Made by a program: the position numbers and the translations under genes | In this document: positions 21,232-29,426 of the stretch, in pieces | Layout: the number at the start of each line of letters is the position of its first letter | How positions within the stretch are numbered: the first letter of the stretch is position 1 | Virus record (IMG/VR): IMGVR_UViG_3300047163_000078 | Coordinates: 1 to 44,022 of that record | Source: a virus | Length of the DNA stretch: 44,022 nucleotides | Reading direction: 5' to 3' (one strand) | The notes under the pieces: model-generated | Seen by the model: only the letters and a program-made list of their open reading frames with translations | Database searches by the model: none | Told to the model about the DNA's origin: nothing

Positions 21232-22485
21232 ATGCCAGCCGGCAGCGACATTCTGGCGCGGAAATTCGTCGTCTTTGAGGCGGCCGGCCTTGATGCGATC
21301 CTCACGGATACGAAGACCTACAACGATCTTTTGACGCAAACGAGCGAGCGGCTCAACAAGGTCAAGCAAGCCATTTCCAGCGGCGCTTACGCCAAGCTAG
21401 CCAAGGATGCCGTCGAGGTTCGGAAACAGAATGATGCGCTCGCCAAGTCGGCGCGAGCGATCGACCTCAAGGCCAACTACGGCAATTTTATCGGCGGAGC
21501 GATTCAGGCTCAGGAGTCCATGAAAGGCTTGACCAGCGCGGCAAAGTACGGCTTTGCGGCCGTCACCGGCTCGACGATGGCATGGGTAACGGCCGGCCTG
21601 CGCGGGACCGTCGAGGCGGATCAATTAGAACGCGGCTTCACGCGGATTAGCCGGAGCGTGGCGGGTACGTTCAAGCCGACAATTGACAGCGCGATCGGTT
21701 CGATTCATGGGGTCGCAGACTGGTTTGACCATTTGTCGGGAGCGCAACAAGAATCGATCCGAAAGACGGTCTTATGGACCGCTGGAACGCTCGGGGCCGT
21801 GCTGGCGGTAAACTCGCTGGCCAAAGGTGTAATCTTTTTGGGGACGGCATTGAGGGGAACCGCCGCGGCCAACATGCTTGGGAGTTTTCAAAACGGTGGA
21901 TTGCTGGGCATGCTGTCCGCGAACAAAGGTCTCTTGTTGCGCGGCGGTTTGGCGGTTGCGGCCGGTTATGCACTGAACGAGGCGACCAAGACTCAAGGCG
22001 GACCAGGATCGAACGGCGAACAATACGGGGCTATCGAAAAGATCGGCGGCGGCCTTGGCTACGGAGCGTCCAAGATTTACCGGAATCTAAACCCCTTTAT
22101 GAGCAAGGAAGAATACGACAAAAGCTATAACGAGGGACTGCGCACCAAAGCCAAATACAACGCCCCAATGACGGACAGCGAAAAAGCCGACTTTGCAAAA
22201 CTTTCGGCATCCGATGACGCTGCCGAAAAAAAATCCGTCTCTCTCAACCAAACCGGATTCGGCGACATTGGTTCGGGATGGGATCGGATAGCTGAAGAGG
22301 TTTTGAAATCAACCGCTCTTGGCGACAATGCCGACACGAAAGAGAACACGGAAGCGATCAAGAAGCTAACAGAAGCTCTCGACGACCAGGCGAACCAAAA
22401 ATCAAGCGAAGCCTATTTCAAGGCAAATCCGTGGGCAAAGTTTTCCCCATTCGGCGGCATGAAAAACCCGAATTACAAACCGTAA
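21232..22485 (+). CDS. Tape measure protein (short)
   Basis: 417 residues, Ala/Gly-rich and helical, with hydrophobic stretches (TVLWTAGTLGAVLAVNSLAKGVIFLGTAL, LRGGLAVAAGYALNEA) and an early coiled coil (KTYNDLLTQTSERLNKVKQAIS). It lies right after the chaperone. Tape measure length sets tail length; by the usual ~1.5 angstrom per residue rule the tail would be only about 60 nm, if this is the complete protein. The C-terminal third is polar (KSYNEGLRTKAKYNAPMTDSEKADF). Starts 2 bases after the chaperone stop. Confidence 0.7.
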   Translation: MPAGSDILARKFVVFEAAGLDAILTDTKTYNDLLTQTSERLNKVKQAISSGAYAKLAKDAVEVRKQNDALAKSARAIDLKANYGNFIGGAIQAQESMKGLTSAAKYGFAAVTGSTMAWVTAGLRGTVEADQLERGFTRISRSVAGTFKPTIDSAIGSIHGVADWFDHLSGAQQESIRKTVLWTAGTLGAVLAVNSLAKGVIFLGTALRGTAAANMLGSFQNGGLLGMLSANKGLLLRGGLAVAAGYALNEATKTQGGPGSNGEQYGAIEKIGGGLGYGASKIYRNLNPFMSKEEYDKSYNEGLRTKAKYNAPMTDSEKADFAKLSASDDAAEKKSVSLNQTGFGDIGSGWDRIAEEVLKSTALGDNADTKENTEAIKKLTEALDDQANQKSSEAYFKANPWAKFSPFGGMKNPNYKP

Positions 22486-22494
22486 GGGAAGACG

Positions 22495-23502
22495 ATGCCG
22501 ACATATTGGACAACACAATCCGGCATCAAAGCCTTAGTCGGTTCGACGAACGGCAGCGCCTTGGACTACGGCGAATCGTCTTCCCCGTCGGAAGGGAACA
22601 TGACGACGATCCTGGCAACGGTGCCATGGGCGCAACGTGTCCGTTTCCGCCGCGACGTGCTTGGATATGCCCGTCCATCAGGCAACGGCTTTACGCGAGT
22701 CATTCCGGAAGTAGACCCGGCGAACGGCAACGGTACGCGATACGGCCACAAGTGCGAACTGGTGAAAGCCTTCCCCGCTTCCGGACAGGATGCCAACGGT
22801 TTCCCGGTATTTGAGACGGCCGTCTACAAGGTTGTTTTCGCCACGGTTCCCTATCCGATCCTGTCCGACAGTGTTGCCCAGGGAACTCCGAGCGGCTTGC
22901 TTGCAGCGGGATACGTCCCGGAAATGCGGCGATTCAACTATCGTCGACGAAAACTCGTTAGCCGAGAAATGCAAGTTCCGGGCGGCGCTTTCATTTTGGT
23001 AGGCCAATCGAAACCGATCGCGCAAACCGGTTTTGTCATCGCTCAGGAGCAAGAGGTTACTTACACATGGTATGGTATCCCGCGAGCGAATGTCCCATAC
23101 GCCACGTTTGACGTCGTCCAAGGCTTCGTAAACAACGTCACGTTTGACCATCGGCCGCCGGGCACCATGCTCCTTCACTCAATCACCGAAGAGCATTTGG
23201 TCGATGCCTACGATCAAAAGGTTTCCGACATAACCTTTGTGTTTCGCTACCGGCCGCAAGGGTGGAACGCATTTCCGGCAGTTCTCAGCAGCTCCCCCCC
23301 GAGCCTCGGCTGGACCGCCGTCACGACAGACGGAAGCGCCGATACAACGACCTGGGGAACGAGTCCCGCGACTCCGCCCGCGACATTGCCCTGCTTCACG
23401 ACAGGAGCTCCGGCCTACTATAAGTCGCCGTACAAAGGTGCCGACATGCGCGGGCTGTTCCAGAATTCCAACGCGGCGCAAAACTCACTCCCATTTAGCT
23501 GA
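22495..23502 (+). CDS. Distal tail / minor tail protein
   Basis: 335 residues after the tape measure, with GGAAG before the ATG. Mostly beta: FRRDVLGYARPSGNGFTRVIPEVDP, VFETAVYKVVFATVPYPIL, QEQEVTYTWYGIPRANVPYATFDVVQGFVNN, VSDITFVFRYRPQGW. The tail-end context makes it a distal tail or baseplate hub component. The Pro/Ser-rich part at 275-310 is a linker to a small C-terminal tail. No specific family is certain. Confidence 0.55.
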   Translation: MPTYWTTQSGIKALVGSTNGSALDYGESSSPSEGNMTTILATVPWAQRVRFRRDVLGYARPSGNGFTRVIPEVDPANGNGTRYGHKCELVKAFPASGQDANGFPVFETAVYKVVFATVPYPILSDSVAQGTPSGLLAAGYVPEMRRFNYRRRKLVSREMQVPGGAFILVGQSKPIAQTGFVIAQEQEVTYTWYGIPRANVPYATFDVVQGFVNNVTFDHRPPGTMLLHSITEEHLVDAYDQKVSDITFVFRYRPQGWNAFPAVLSSSPPSLGWTAVTTDGSADTTTWGTSPATPPATLPCFTTGAPAYYKSPYKGADMRGLFQNSNAAQNSLPFS

Positions 23503-23511
23503 GAGCGATCG

Positions 23512-24981
23512 ATGAACGGCAACGGTCAATTACTGGTCAACGAGGGATCGGCGGGAATTACGCTCACCGACCATCGACCGCAAGGATTCATCGCCAAGCT
23601 CACCGGCTCAAGCGGCTCAGCTTACTCTTGGACCCGTCAAATAGCGGTCGATGGCGGCACGCAAGACGATGACGGATACGGGCAAACGGGGACGTTGAGC
23701 GCCTACGAGATCAACGGAACCGAGGGAATCGCGAACGGCACATTGGTTTGGATGTGGCCGGCGGACGGGTCTCAGACGGAAATGCGGTTTTCGGATACGG
23801 GAAGCGGCGGAAGCGGCGTTAAGGGCGAGCTTAACACTACTACGCCGCTTTACGGTCCCGAGCCGACGATCAACTTCATCGAAGCGAATCAAACCGCCGC
23901 GAACACACCAGCAACAAATAGTCTCGGAATCAATCTCAAGATCACGGTTGCGGACAATCCAAGCAACGAGTCAATTGACTGTACGCTCGATAATCTTGGA
24001 GAGTTTGGCCGCGCGGGAACTAGCGGCACGACCTACGGCCCGCGGCGGCGGATCAATTTGATTCAGGGCAGCGGCATATCGATTTCTCTTGCCGACGATC
24101 AAACTGACGACGAGCTGCAATTCACGATCACGAACAGCGGGAGTACGGCAACGCTGACGGCCCAGGGGCATACCGTGGCAACGGCCACAGATGCGATTAC
24201 ATCACCAATTTCGCCGTGGGTGACTTTGGATGCCGCGAATGATCTGTTCACTTGGCGGCAAAATTCCGGTGCACCAACAGAGGCTATTCTTGACCTGAAT
24301 CAGCCTATTACCGGAGCTCCGAGCCTGCTAACTTGTTTTGGCTTGACGGAGCGCCCAAGTTGGGCGCTCTTACAAGGATCGCCGTTTGGTGCAGGATCGG
24401 CAACGAGCTATGGGTTAGCGATTGGAACCACGGAACCGACAGGCAACGGCTGGCCGGGTGGCCCAACAACAGGTGGGCCAGGAACTCCGGGCGTACTTAA
24501 TTTTGCCGTTTCACTTATTGCGTACAACACAACGACCGACATTGGACCGTTTAGCCTTTGGGATTTAGTTGATGGTGCTGGTGGTCCATTCTGGAATCCA
24601 ATAGAATACTTTGCCATTGACGGAAATACGCTGACTTTGCCGAGCGCTGGCACCTATTTGATTTGGTGTCGTTATTCGGTGTCGGCGTTTCTCTATTCGT
24701 CCCCATTGAGTCCCGTTCAAATTGTTACAAAACTCGTAAATACTACGTCAGGCGTGGACCTTCCATCGGGAGGCAATCGTCCGTTAACGTTGCAAGGAAC
24801 CTGTCCGTTGTATCTATCGAGTTGCGATACGTTGATGAGCGCTGTTTCGGTGAACGCGGGCGACGTAATCCAGCTTTACGCGGGTATGATCTGTTTTAAC
24901 GATGCCGTGGCCGCTCAGATTCAAGATGTAATAGTTTCTAACCCGGACAACGTGGTCTGGACGGCGCTGCGAATTTATTGA
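23512..24981 (+). CDS. Tail fibre / receptor-binding protein
   Basis: 489 residues, Gly/Thr/Ser-rich. The first 200 residues attach to the tail side (TDHRPQGFIAKLTGSSGSAYSWTRQIAVDGGTQDDDG); a middle region has repeats rich in N-S-G. The C-terminal ~170 residues (WNPIEYFAIDGNTLTLPSAGTYLIWCRYSVSAF ... VNAGDVIQLYAG) look like a C1q/TNF-like jelly roll, a common receptor-binding head on fibres. The codon use becomes less GC-rich after about 24300, suggesting that the receptor domain was swapped in. Confidence 0.65.
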   Translation: MNGNGQLLVNEGSAGITLTDHRPQGFIAKLTGSSGSAYSWTRQIAVDGGTQDDDGYGQTGTLSAYEINGTEGIANGTLVWMWPADGSQTEMRFSDTGSGGSGVKGELNTTTPLYGPEPTINFIEANQTAANTPATNSLGINLKITVADNPSNESIDCTLDNLGEFGRAGTSGTTYGPRRRINLIQGSGISISLADDQTDDELQFTITNSGSTATLTAQGHTVATATDAITSPISPWVTLDAANDLFTWRQNSGAPTEAILDLNQPITGAPSLLTCFGLTERPSWALLQGSPFGAGSATSYGLAIGTTEPTGNGWPGGPTTGGPGTPGVLNFAVSLIAYNTTTDIGPFSLWDLVDGAGGPFWNPIEYFAIDGNTLTLPSAGTYLIWCRYSVSAFLYSSPLSPVQIVTKLVNTTSGVDLPSGGNRPLTLQGTCPLYLSSCDTLMSAVSVNAGDVIQLYAGMICFNDAVAAQIQDVIVSNPDNVVWTALRIY

Positions 24982-25014
24982 TTGGGACACTACGAAATTG
25001 TGATGATGCCGCGG

Positions 25015-25839
25015 TTATGATCCGGACGCTTGAGATTTGCGCTTCTTCCGACGCTCATTCTTCGCCCGAAACTCACACTCCCGGCAAGCAGATCGGAAAC
25101 CGTTTTTCATCTTAGGGTCCGCCTCAAAGGCCGCCTCCGGTTTCGCGCAGCCGCAAGCGGAGCAAGTCAGCTTTGCCTCTTCGCCGGCGAGAGCCTTGAG
25201 CAATTGCAGCGGATCGTCCCGCACTTCGTGGACCGCCAGCCGCGCGGCCGAATTCGTGGCACGGCCGTGATAGGCGACCTCTTGCCCTTCCGCATCCTTC
25301 ACGCTGAACAAGTAAACGGTGTCGAATTGCTCGAATAGACGCTCAATCGGCGGAATGGACGCGGCCGCAATTTTCTCTTGCTTGCTGGGTTGCCGGGTTG
25401 ATTTGCCCAGCAGTTCGCGCAGACGCTCGAAAGTGAACGTCTGCCCGGAAGCGATTTCCGCGAGAGCCGTCTGCCGCACAATCGCGGGAATTTTCTTCGA
25501 TGCAAGCTGGGCAACTGCCAGGAATTCAAATTTCGCAACTTGCGAAATTTGGGGCAGAAGTTTCGCAACCGCCATTAGCCGCGCCGTCAAATCCTTGTTC
25601 CAGTCCGATTCGGTTGCGACCCAAATAGAAAATTTTCCGTGCCCTAGCTTTTCCTTGGCTTCCACCAACACCCGACCGGCCTTCAAAATATCTTGCTCGG
25701 ATTCCGGCCGCTCCTCGAAAATCTCGGCCGCATCTCTCAGCCATTTTTGCAGTTCAGGTTTGCACGTTGAGTAGTCGAAATATTCCACGAGAACCGTCCT
25801 TGATTCGGAACCTGTTAGGTTTGATTTGATCGTACGCAT
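25015..25839 (-). CDS. DUF3102-like protein with C-terminal zinc ribbon
   Basis: 274 residues on the minus strand, ATG at 25839. Residues 45-100 (EQDILKAGRVLVEAKEKLGHGKFSIWVATESDWNKDLTARLMAVAKLL) match what I know of DUF3102, found in phage and plasmid proteins, often with DNA-binding roles. The C-terminus has a four-Cys zinc site (CSACGCAKPEAAF then CREC), then a basic tail (KNERRKKRKSQ) that could bind DNA. A 25-bp palindrome lies within its coding sequence, which could be a binding site for this same protein. It lies against the late genes, so it is probably expressed separately. Confidence 0.65.
   Translation of the reverse strand: MRTIKSNLTGSESRTVLVEYFDYSTCKPELQKWLRDAAEIFEERPESEQDILKAGRVLVEAKEKLGHGKFSIWVATESDWNKDLTARLMAVAKLLPQISQVAKFEFLAVAQLASKKIPAIVRQTALAEIASGQTFTFERLRELLGKSTRQPSKQEKIAAASIPPIERLFEQFDTVYLFSVKDAEGQEVAYHGRATNSAARLAVHEVRDDPLQLLKALAGEEAKLTCSACGCAKPEAAFEADPKMKNGFRSACRECEFRAKNERRKKRKSQASGS
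25527..25551. repeat. 25-bp perfect palindrome inside the DUF3102-like gene
   Basis: Twelve-base arms CAAATTTCGCAA and TTGCGAAATTTG meet at a single C. A third half-like copy, TTTCGCAA, lies at 25561-25568. It is AT-rich compared with the flanking GC-rich coding sequence, although it still encodes the in-frame QISQVAKFEF. A site of this size and symmetry is typical of a dimeric regulator or partition protein binding site. Confidence 0.75.
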
Positions 25840-25860
25840 AATTCGTCGGCAAAGTCAACC

Positions 25861-25876
25861 GCGGGAAATCACCCGC
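25861..25876. other. Hairpin in the divergent promoter gap
   Basis: GCGGG-aaatca-CCCGC forms a 5-bp stem in the 54-base gap between the divergent genes at 25839 (minus) and 25894 (plus). It may be an operator or part of a leader. Clear promoter hexamers are not visible here, apart from a weak TTGACT on the minus strand. Confidence 0.35.
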
Positions 25877-25893
25877 CAAGAGCGGGGACAAAA

Positions 25894-26319
25894 ATGATTG
25901 TTGTGTCTTCCATTTTTGTCGCCGGCGTCCCGCTCGGGATGCTGGTCGACTGGCTTCTCCGCGATTTTGTTCGCAATCGCCCGCCATTTCATGATTTTCT
26001 GGCCTCTCGATTCCGCCTGTTTTTGACAGCCCAAGACGATTACGACCTCGCCGGCTGGATTCGCGAACAATGGGCAACGGTCATCGGCTGGTCCGTCATC
26101 GCAATTGGGCTTGGAATCGACGTCATCATCCTCCAGTTCAACCTCGGACCAACTGTTTCCGAGCGGACCTGGGCGGTTTGCAATACTCATCCGCTGGTCA
26201 AAGTATTGGGCGCTTTTGCCGGATTCGCCTGGACGGGATTGATTAACTGGCAGAACGGCAACTGGTGGAGCATGTTCGGCTGTGCGGCCGCAACGGCTCA
26301 CCTTTTTTTGAACGAGTAA
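25894..26319 (+). CDS. Membrane protein, holin-region candidate
   Basis: 141 residues with about three hydrophobic segments: VVSSIFVAGVPLGMLVDWLL (1-22), VIGWSVIAIGLGIDVIILQF (63-82) and VLGAFAGFAWTGLINW (103-118). A charged RNRPPFHDFLASRFRLFL segment follows the first. It begins the cluster of membrane and secreted proteins after the tail, where lysis genes are usual. Holin is possible, but the three-segment pattern is only suggestive. ATG at 25894 with GGGGAC before it. Confidence 0.55.
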   Translation: MIVVSSIFVAGVPLGMLVDWLLRDFVRNRPPFHDFLASRFRLFLTAQDDYDLAGWIREQWATVIGWSVIAIGLGIDVIILQFNLGPTVSERTWAVCNTHPLVKVLGAFAGFAWTGLINWQNGNWWSMFGCAAATAHLFLNE

Positions 26320-26322
26320 AGA

Positions 26323-27675
26323 ATGGAATTCTGGTTTGTCGTCGCCGGCGGGGTGCTGGCGATGATTTTCATGGTGGAAACGGGCGGCCGGATGATGTGG
26401 CCGCGACGGGGAGAAAAAATGAGTCAGCCGGAAATCGCTGGAAAGCACAAATTCAAACGCGGCCTGAAGCCGACGCCTCGTCACGTTCTTGCCGGAGCGA
26501 TGCCGTTCCGCCGAACGCTCAAGGCCATTCCGCCGTCTTTCTTCATTTTCCCGCTGAAAATGTCGATGTGGCTCAACGATCAGGACGGCGACTGCGTGAC
26601 CGCCGAAGAAGCGTTTAACAAGGCTTGCGCGGGAATCTTCATCCAAGACGATACCGTGTTGGCGTGGTGCAATGCTAACGGGACGCTAAACGGGGCCGAC
26701 CTCCAGCCGGTGATTCAGCAAATGGAAGCCAAGGGCTTCTCTCAGGACGGGAACATCTATGGCGACGGCAATGGGCTCGCGATCAATTACGCCGATGCCC
26801 CGACGCTGCAAGCGGCGATCTATCAGGCGGGCACGGGAAGCCCGGCGGGAAGCATCAAGATCGGCATTGCTGCCGATCAACTCCCGTCTGGCGCTGGCAA
26901 CGCGAACGGCTGGTTTTTGCCGAGCGACAGCCCGGACACCAACGAAGATCATTGCGTCTCGCTGTGCGGCTACGGAACCGCTCAGCAGTTCGTTGACGCG
27001 ATGAACGCCGCGTTCAGCGGGCTCAACCTGACGCTGCCGTCAGGCGTCGATCCCACGATGCAAGGGTACGCACTTTACACCTGGAAAACCATCGGATTTG
27101 TCGCGACCCAAGCGCTGGTGAACATGACCGGCGAGGCGTGGATTCGGACGCCGAACACCGTAACGACCGGCAGCGGTACACCGACTCCGGACACGGTTTA
27201 CACGACCGCGACCCCGGTGCCGACGCCAACGCCGACGCCGACACCGACTCCCAATCCGGTTCCCCCGACTCCGATACCCAGCCCGACGCCAACGCCGGTT
27301 CCCGTCGTCTCGTCTCCGGTGTCGATCGACTTCGCCAGCGGCGACACCGTTGGGCTGGATCCGGTGAACCTTGTTGCCACGTTCAGCAATCTGAAGTGGA
27401 CGACGAACTTGGGCACGATCCCGGCTTCCCTCTCGGCACGGTTGGCCGCGCTGCAACCGAAGCTCGCCAAGATCGGCACGGCAGTCAGCACAAAGCAAAC
27501 GCTAAGCCTTTCCTTCGGCGGAATTTTCAGCGTGTTCGGCGATGTGCTGACGCTGATTTCGACTCTCGGGCCGCTCTTGGCGGCGATCCAGACGGGCAAT
27601 GCGGCCACGATCGGAGCGGCATTGACCGCGACGGAAGCGGCAGCAGCGGCCGTGCTGTCCGACCTGGGAATTTGA
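26323..27675 (+). CDS. Membrane-anchored papain-like (C1-type) protein with Thr/Pro repeat linker
   Basis: 450 residues. N-terminal membrane segment (MEFWFVVAGGVLAMIFMVE). Residues 90-260 look like a papain-like cysteine peptidase: NDQDGDCVTAEEAF with a candidate catalytic Cys, and NEDHCVSLCGYG with a candidate His. A (TP)n linker follows at about 280-315, then a C-terminal region with a hydrophobic tail (LTATEAAAAAVLSDLGI). An internal ATG at 26419, 33 residues in, has a strong GGGGAGAAAAA ribosome-binding site and would give a form without the membrane segment. Possible roles are cleavage of a host surface or cell-wall protein. Catalysis is not proven. Confidence 0.6.
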   Translation: MEFWFVVAGGVLAMIFMVETGGRMMWPRRGEKMSQPEIAGKHKFKRGLKPTPRHVLAGAMPFRRTLKAIPPSFFIFPLKMSMWLNDQDGDCVTAEEAFNKACAGIFIQDDTVLAWCNANGTLNGADLQPVIQQMEAKGFSQDGNIYGDGNGLAINYADAPTLQAAIYQAGTGSPAGSIKIGIAADQLPSGAGNANGWFLPSDSPDTNEDHCVSLCGYGTAQQFVDAMNAAFSGLNLTLPSGVDPTMQGYALYTWKTIGFVATQALVNMTGEAWIRTPNTVTTGSGTPTPDTVYTTATPVPTPTPTPTPTPNPVPPTPIPSPTPTPVPVVSSPVSIDFASGDTVGLDPVNLVATFSNLKWTTNLGTIPASLSARLAALQPKLAKIGTAVSTKQTLSLSFGGIFSVFGDVLTLISTLGPLLAAIQTGNAATIGAALTATEAAAAAVLSDLGI

Positions 27676-27740
27676 AATCCTTTACCCGTTGCGACCGACT
27701 GAGCGACCGGCCAAAAGCGGTAACAGTCAAATAGCATTCG

Positions 27741-27765
27741 TGAGGGCACTTGGCCTCTGCCCTCA
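27741..27765 (+). other. 8-bp hairpin before the next gene
   Basis: TGAGGGCA and TGCCCTCA form a perfect 8-bp stem around a 9-base loop, ending 10 bases before the ATG at 27776. No U-tract follows, so it is not a classical terminator. It overlaps the likely ribosome-binding region (AAGGGG at 27765-27770), and so could affect translation. Confidence 0.45.
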
Positions 27766-27775
27766 AGGGGAATTG

Positions 27776-28042
27776 ATGAACCTCCAAAAAGTCGCCACGC
27801 CGTTCGATCCCGTCGCGTCGGTTGGCCGCTTGAACGCGATCATCCAATCGACGGTTGAGCCGTTGCTGAATTTCCTCGAGCGGCCCGTTCTCGCTCAAGT
27901 GATGACCGCTCTGGCCCAGCATCCGGCCCTGCAAGTCAACGACCTCGTCCAGTGGATTCAAGGCGAGGGATGGAAAGCGATCTTCCCGGATGGAACGATC
28001 GCCGTTTATCAGGACAACACACCTGACCCGACGCGAGGATAG
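27776..28042 (+). CDS. Hypothetical 88-residue helical protein
   Basis: ATG at 27776 after AAGGGG. Helical: AIIQSTVEPLLNFLERPVLAQVMTALAQHPALQVNDLVQWIQ, then GWKAIFPDGTIAVYQDN. No transmembrane segment. It precedes a holin-like gene by one base, so it belongs to the same set, perhaps as a regulator of lysis. No family recognised. Confidence 0.55.
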   Translation: MNLQKVATPFDPVASVGRLNAIIQSTVEPLLNFLERPVLAQVMTALAQHPALQVNDLVQWIQGEGWKAIFPDGTIAVYQDNTPDPTRG

Positions 28043-28043
28043 T

Positions 28044-28292
28044 ATGACCGCTCTAGATCAGCTCATCACCAAGTACCGGCTTTACGTCATCGCTCTGCTC
28101 GGGGCCGTGGTGACCGTCAACCAACAGTATCCGATTATCCCGCAAACGTACGTTCTGTACATCGGTGCGGCGCTCGCTTTTTTTACCGTTTTCAACCCGA
28201 CCGCAAACCCACCATTGCCGTTGCCGCCGAAGATCGTGGAGAGACGGGAATTGCCGCTCGGCTCAACGTTTGATCCGCGAGAGGTCTCTTGA
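28044..28292 (+). CDS. Two-segment membrane protein, holin candidate
   Basis: 82 residues: a short polar start, hydrophobic LYVIALLGAVVTVNQQY and YVLYIGAALAFFTVF, then a Pro/charged tail (PPLPLPPKIVERRELP). Two membrane segments and a charged C-terminus in fewer than 100 residues is a class II holin pattern. Context of lysis-like proteins supports this. It overlaps the next gene by 4 bases (TTGA). Confidence 0.5.
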   Translation: MTALDQLITKYRLYVIALLGAVVTVNQQYPIIPQTYVLYIGAALAFFTVFNPTANPPLPLPPKIVERRELPLGSTFDPREVS

Positions 28293-28726
28293 AACCAGCA
28301 TCTCCCGGCTGCCCTTGTGCCTTCCGCGACATGCGCGTTGCTCGCGTGATGATCTGCGAATCGCTGAGTGCTGACGGCGTCTCAGCGAATTGCCGTTGGC
28401 TCGACAACTGGACCGGGATTGATGGAGTCGGAACGTATCCTCTGGTCGATCTGTACGTTCCCGAATTCCTAACGCGGACCATCGACCAGGGGAATCAGCA
28501 CTCGACGGCGTATTTGATTAGCCGCTATTCAGAAATCGACCTGCCCCGCGAGGAATTGGAATGGGCAGTGATTTACACGACCGAACCGTGCGGCCCTCCG
28601 CTGCCGCCATCGGTGGATGAGTATTGGAGTAATGCTAATAACGGCAACGAAGGCAACCCTTGGCCGGCACCTGGACCCGACACGATTGACCTTAACGAGC
28701 TTCATCACCGTATGCAGAAACAATGA
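28289..28726 (+). CDS. Hypothetical protein
   Basis: 145 residues from a TTG at 28289 that overlaps the previous stop. Cys-rich start (PASPGCPCAFRDMR), then WLDNWTGIDGVGTYPLVDLYVPEFLTRTIDQGNQHSTAYLISRY and an acidic Pro/Asn-rich end. No signal peptide or membrane segment. It could be a cytoplasmic lysis-region protein or part of the tail-fibre accessory set. Unknown. Confidence 0.5.
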   Translation: MKPASPGCPCAFRDMRVARVMICESLSADGVSANCRWLDNWTGIDGVGTYPLVDLYVPEFLTRTIDQGNQHSTAYLISRYSEIDLPREELEWAVIYTTEPCGPPLPPSVDEYWSNANNGNEGNPWPAPGPDTIDLNELHHRMQKQ

Positions 28727-28819
28727 ACTTGGCCGGGTTTCGGGATTCACTTAGACCCTGGAGACCGCAAGCACGGCCATTTTTTTCGACAACTTCGCCC
28801 GTAACTGAGGAGAGAAGAA

Positions 28820-29362
28820 GTGAAGAACTTTTTGACTGTCGGAATCGCTCTGCTTGTCTTCGCCGTGGGGAGCGCCTTCGGGCAATGCTCCAACGGCTCT
28901 TGCTCGTCGGGATGCCCCACTTCCCCGACGGTTGCATTGACCGCTGCGGAGAAAGCCGCTGGCGTCCTGGTGACGATCTGCGGGGAGAAGATCGCACCGA
29001 AGTACACCAACGCGGCCGGCGTGACGGTGTATTGCGATTACTGCGAGGTTCCCGAGAAGAAATCGACCGCTCCGGCTCTAGCCACTTTCGCAGCGGCGCA
29101 CGGAATCAAGGGGACGCTGCAAGACGTTCCGCCGACCGTGGTGACAGCCTATAACGCATTCGTGGCCGCTCAATCGACGCTCGACACCGACACAGCGACA
29201 AACGCAACCAACCAGGCCGCCTTGACGGCCGCAACAACGGCAGCAGCGGCATCCGCGACGGCCGTGGCGACGGATACCACGGCGGTCAATACAGCGGTGC
29301 AAAATTTGATTGCGGCTCTGCAGGCGGCATATCCGACAACGGTTCAGGCACCGAAAAAGTGA
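28820..29362 (+). CDS. Secreted Cys-rich protein with Ala/Thr-rich helical tail
   Basis: 180 residues from a GTG at 28820 with GAGGAG upstream. A clear Sec signal peptide (MKNFLTVGIALLVFAVGSAFGQ, cleavage near residue 22). The mature N-terminus has a cluster of Cys (CSNGSCSSGCP) and two more further on (VTICGEK, YCDYCE). The last 80 residues are Ala/Thr-rich and probably a long helix or coiled coil. This may be exported to the host periplasm or surface in lysogens or late infection. An intrinsic-type hairpin follows at 29368. Confidence 0.65.
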   Translation: MKNFLTVGIALLVFAVGSAFGQCSNGSCSSGCPTSPTVALTAAEKAAGVLVTICGEKIAPKYTNAAGVTVYCDYCEVPEKKSTAPALATFAAAHGIKGTLQDVPPTVVTAYNAFVAAQSTLDTDTATNATNQAALTAATTAAAASATAVATDTTAVNTAVQNLIAALQAAYPTTVQAPKK

Positions 29363-29367
29363 AGCAC

Positions 29368-29397
29368 GGCGGTTGTACCGGACCCGGTACAACCGCC
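29368..29397 (+). terminator. Strong 12-bp hairpin after the secreted protein gene
   Basis: GGCGGTTGTACC and GGTACAACCGCC pair perfectly around GGACCC (two further G-C pairs are possible). It starts 6 bases after the stop of the secreted protein. The following bases (TCCGTTCTC) are only weakly T-rich, so termination may be partial or need a factor. Clear as a hairpin; function as a terminator is likely. Confidence 0.65.
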
Positions 29398-29426
29398 TCC
29401 GTTCTCAAACCTTGCAGGATTCCCCA

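Noticed and set aside
27198-27300. Independent repeat element with (ACGCCG)-type units
   Set aside because: It is the Thr/Pro codon repeat of the papain-like protein linker, not a mobile or non-coding repeat.
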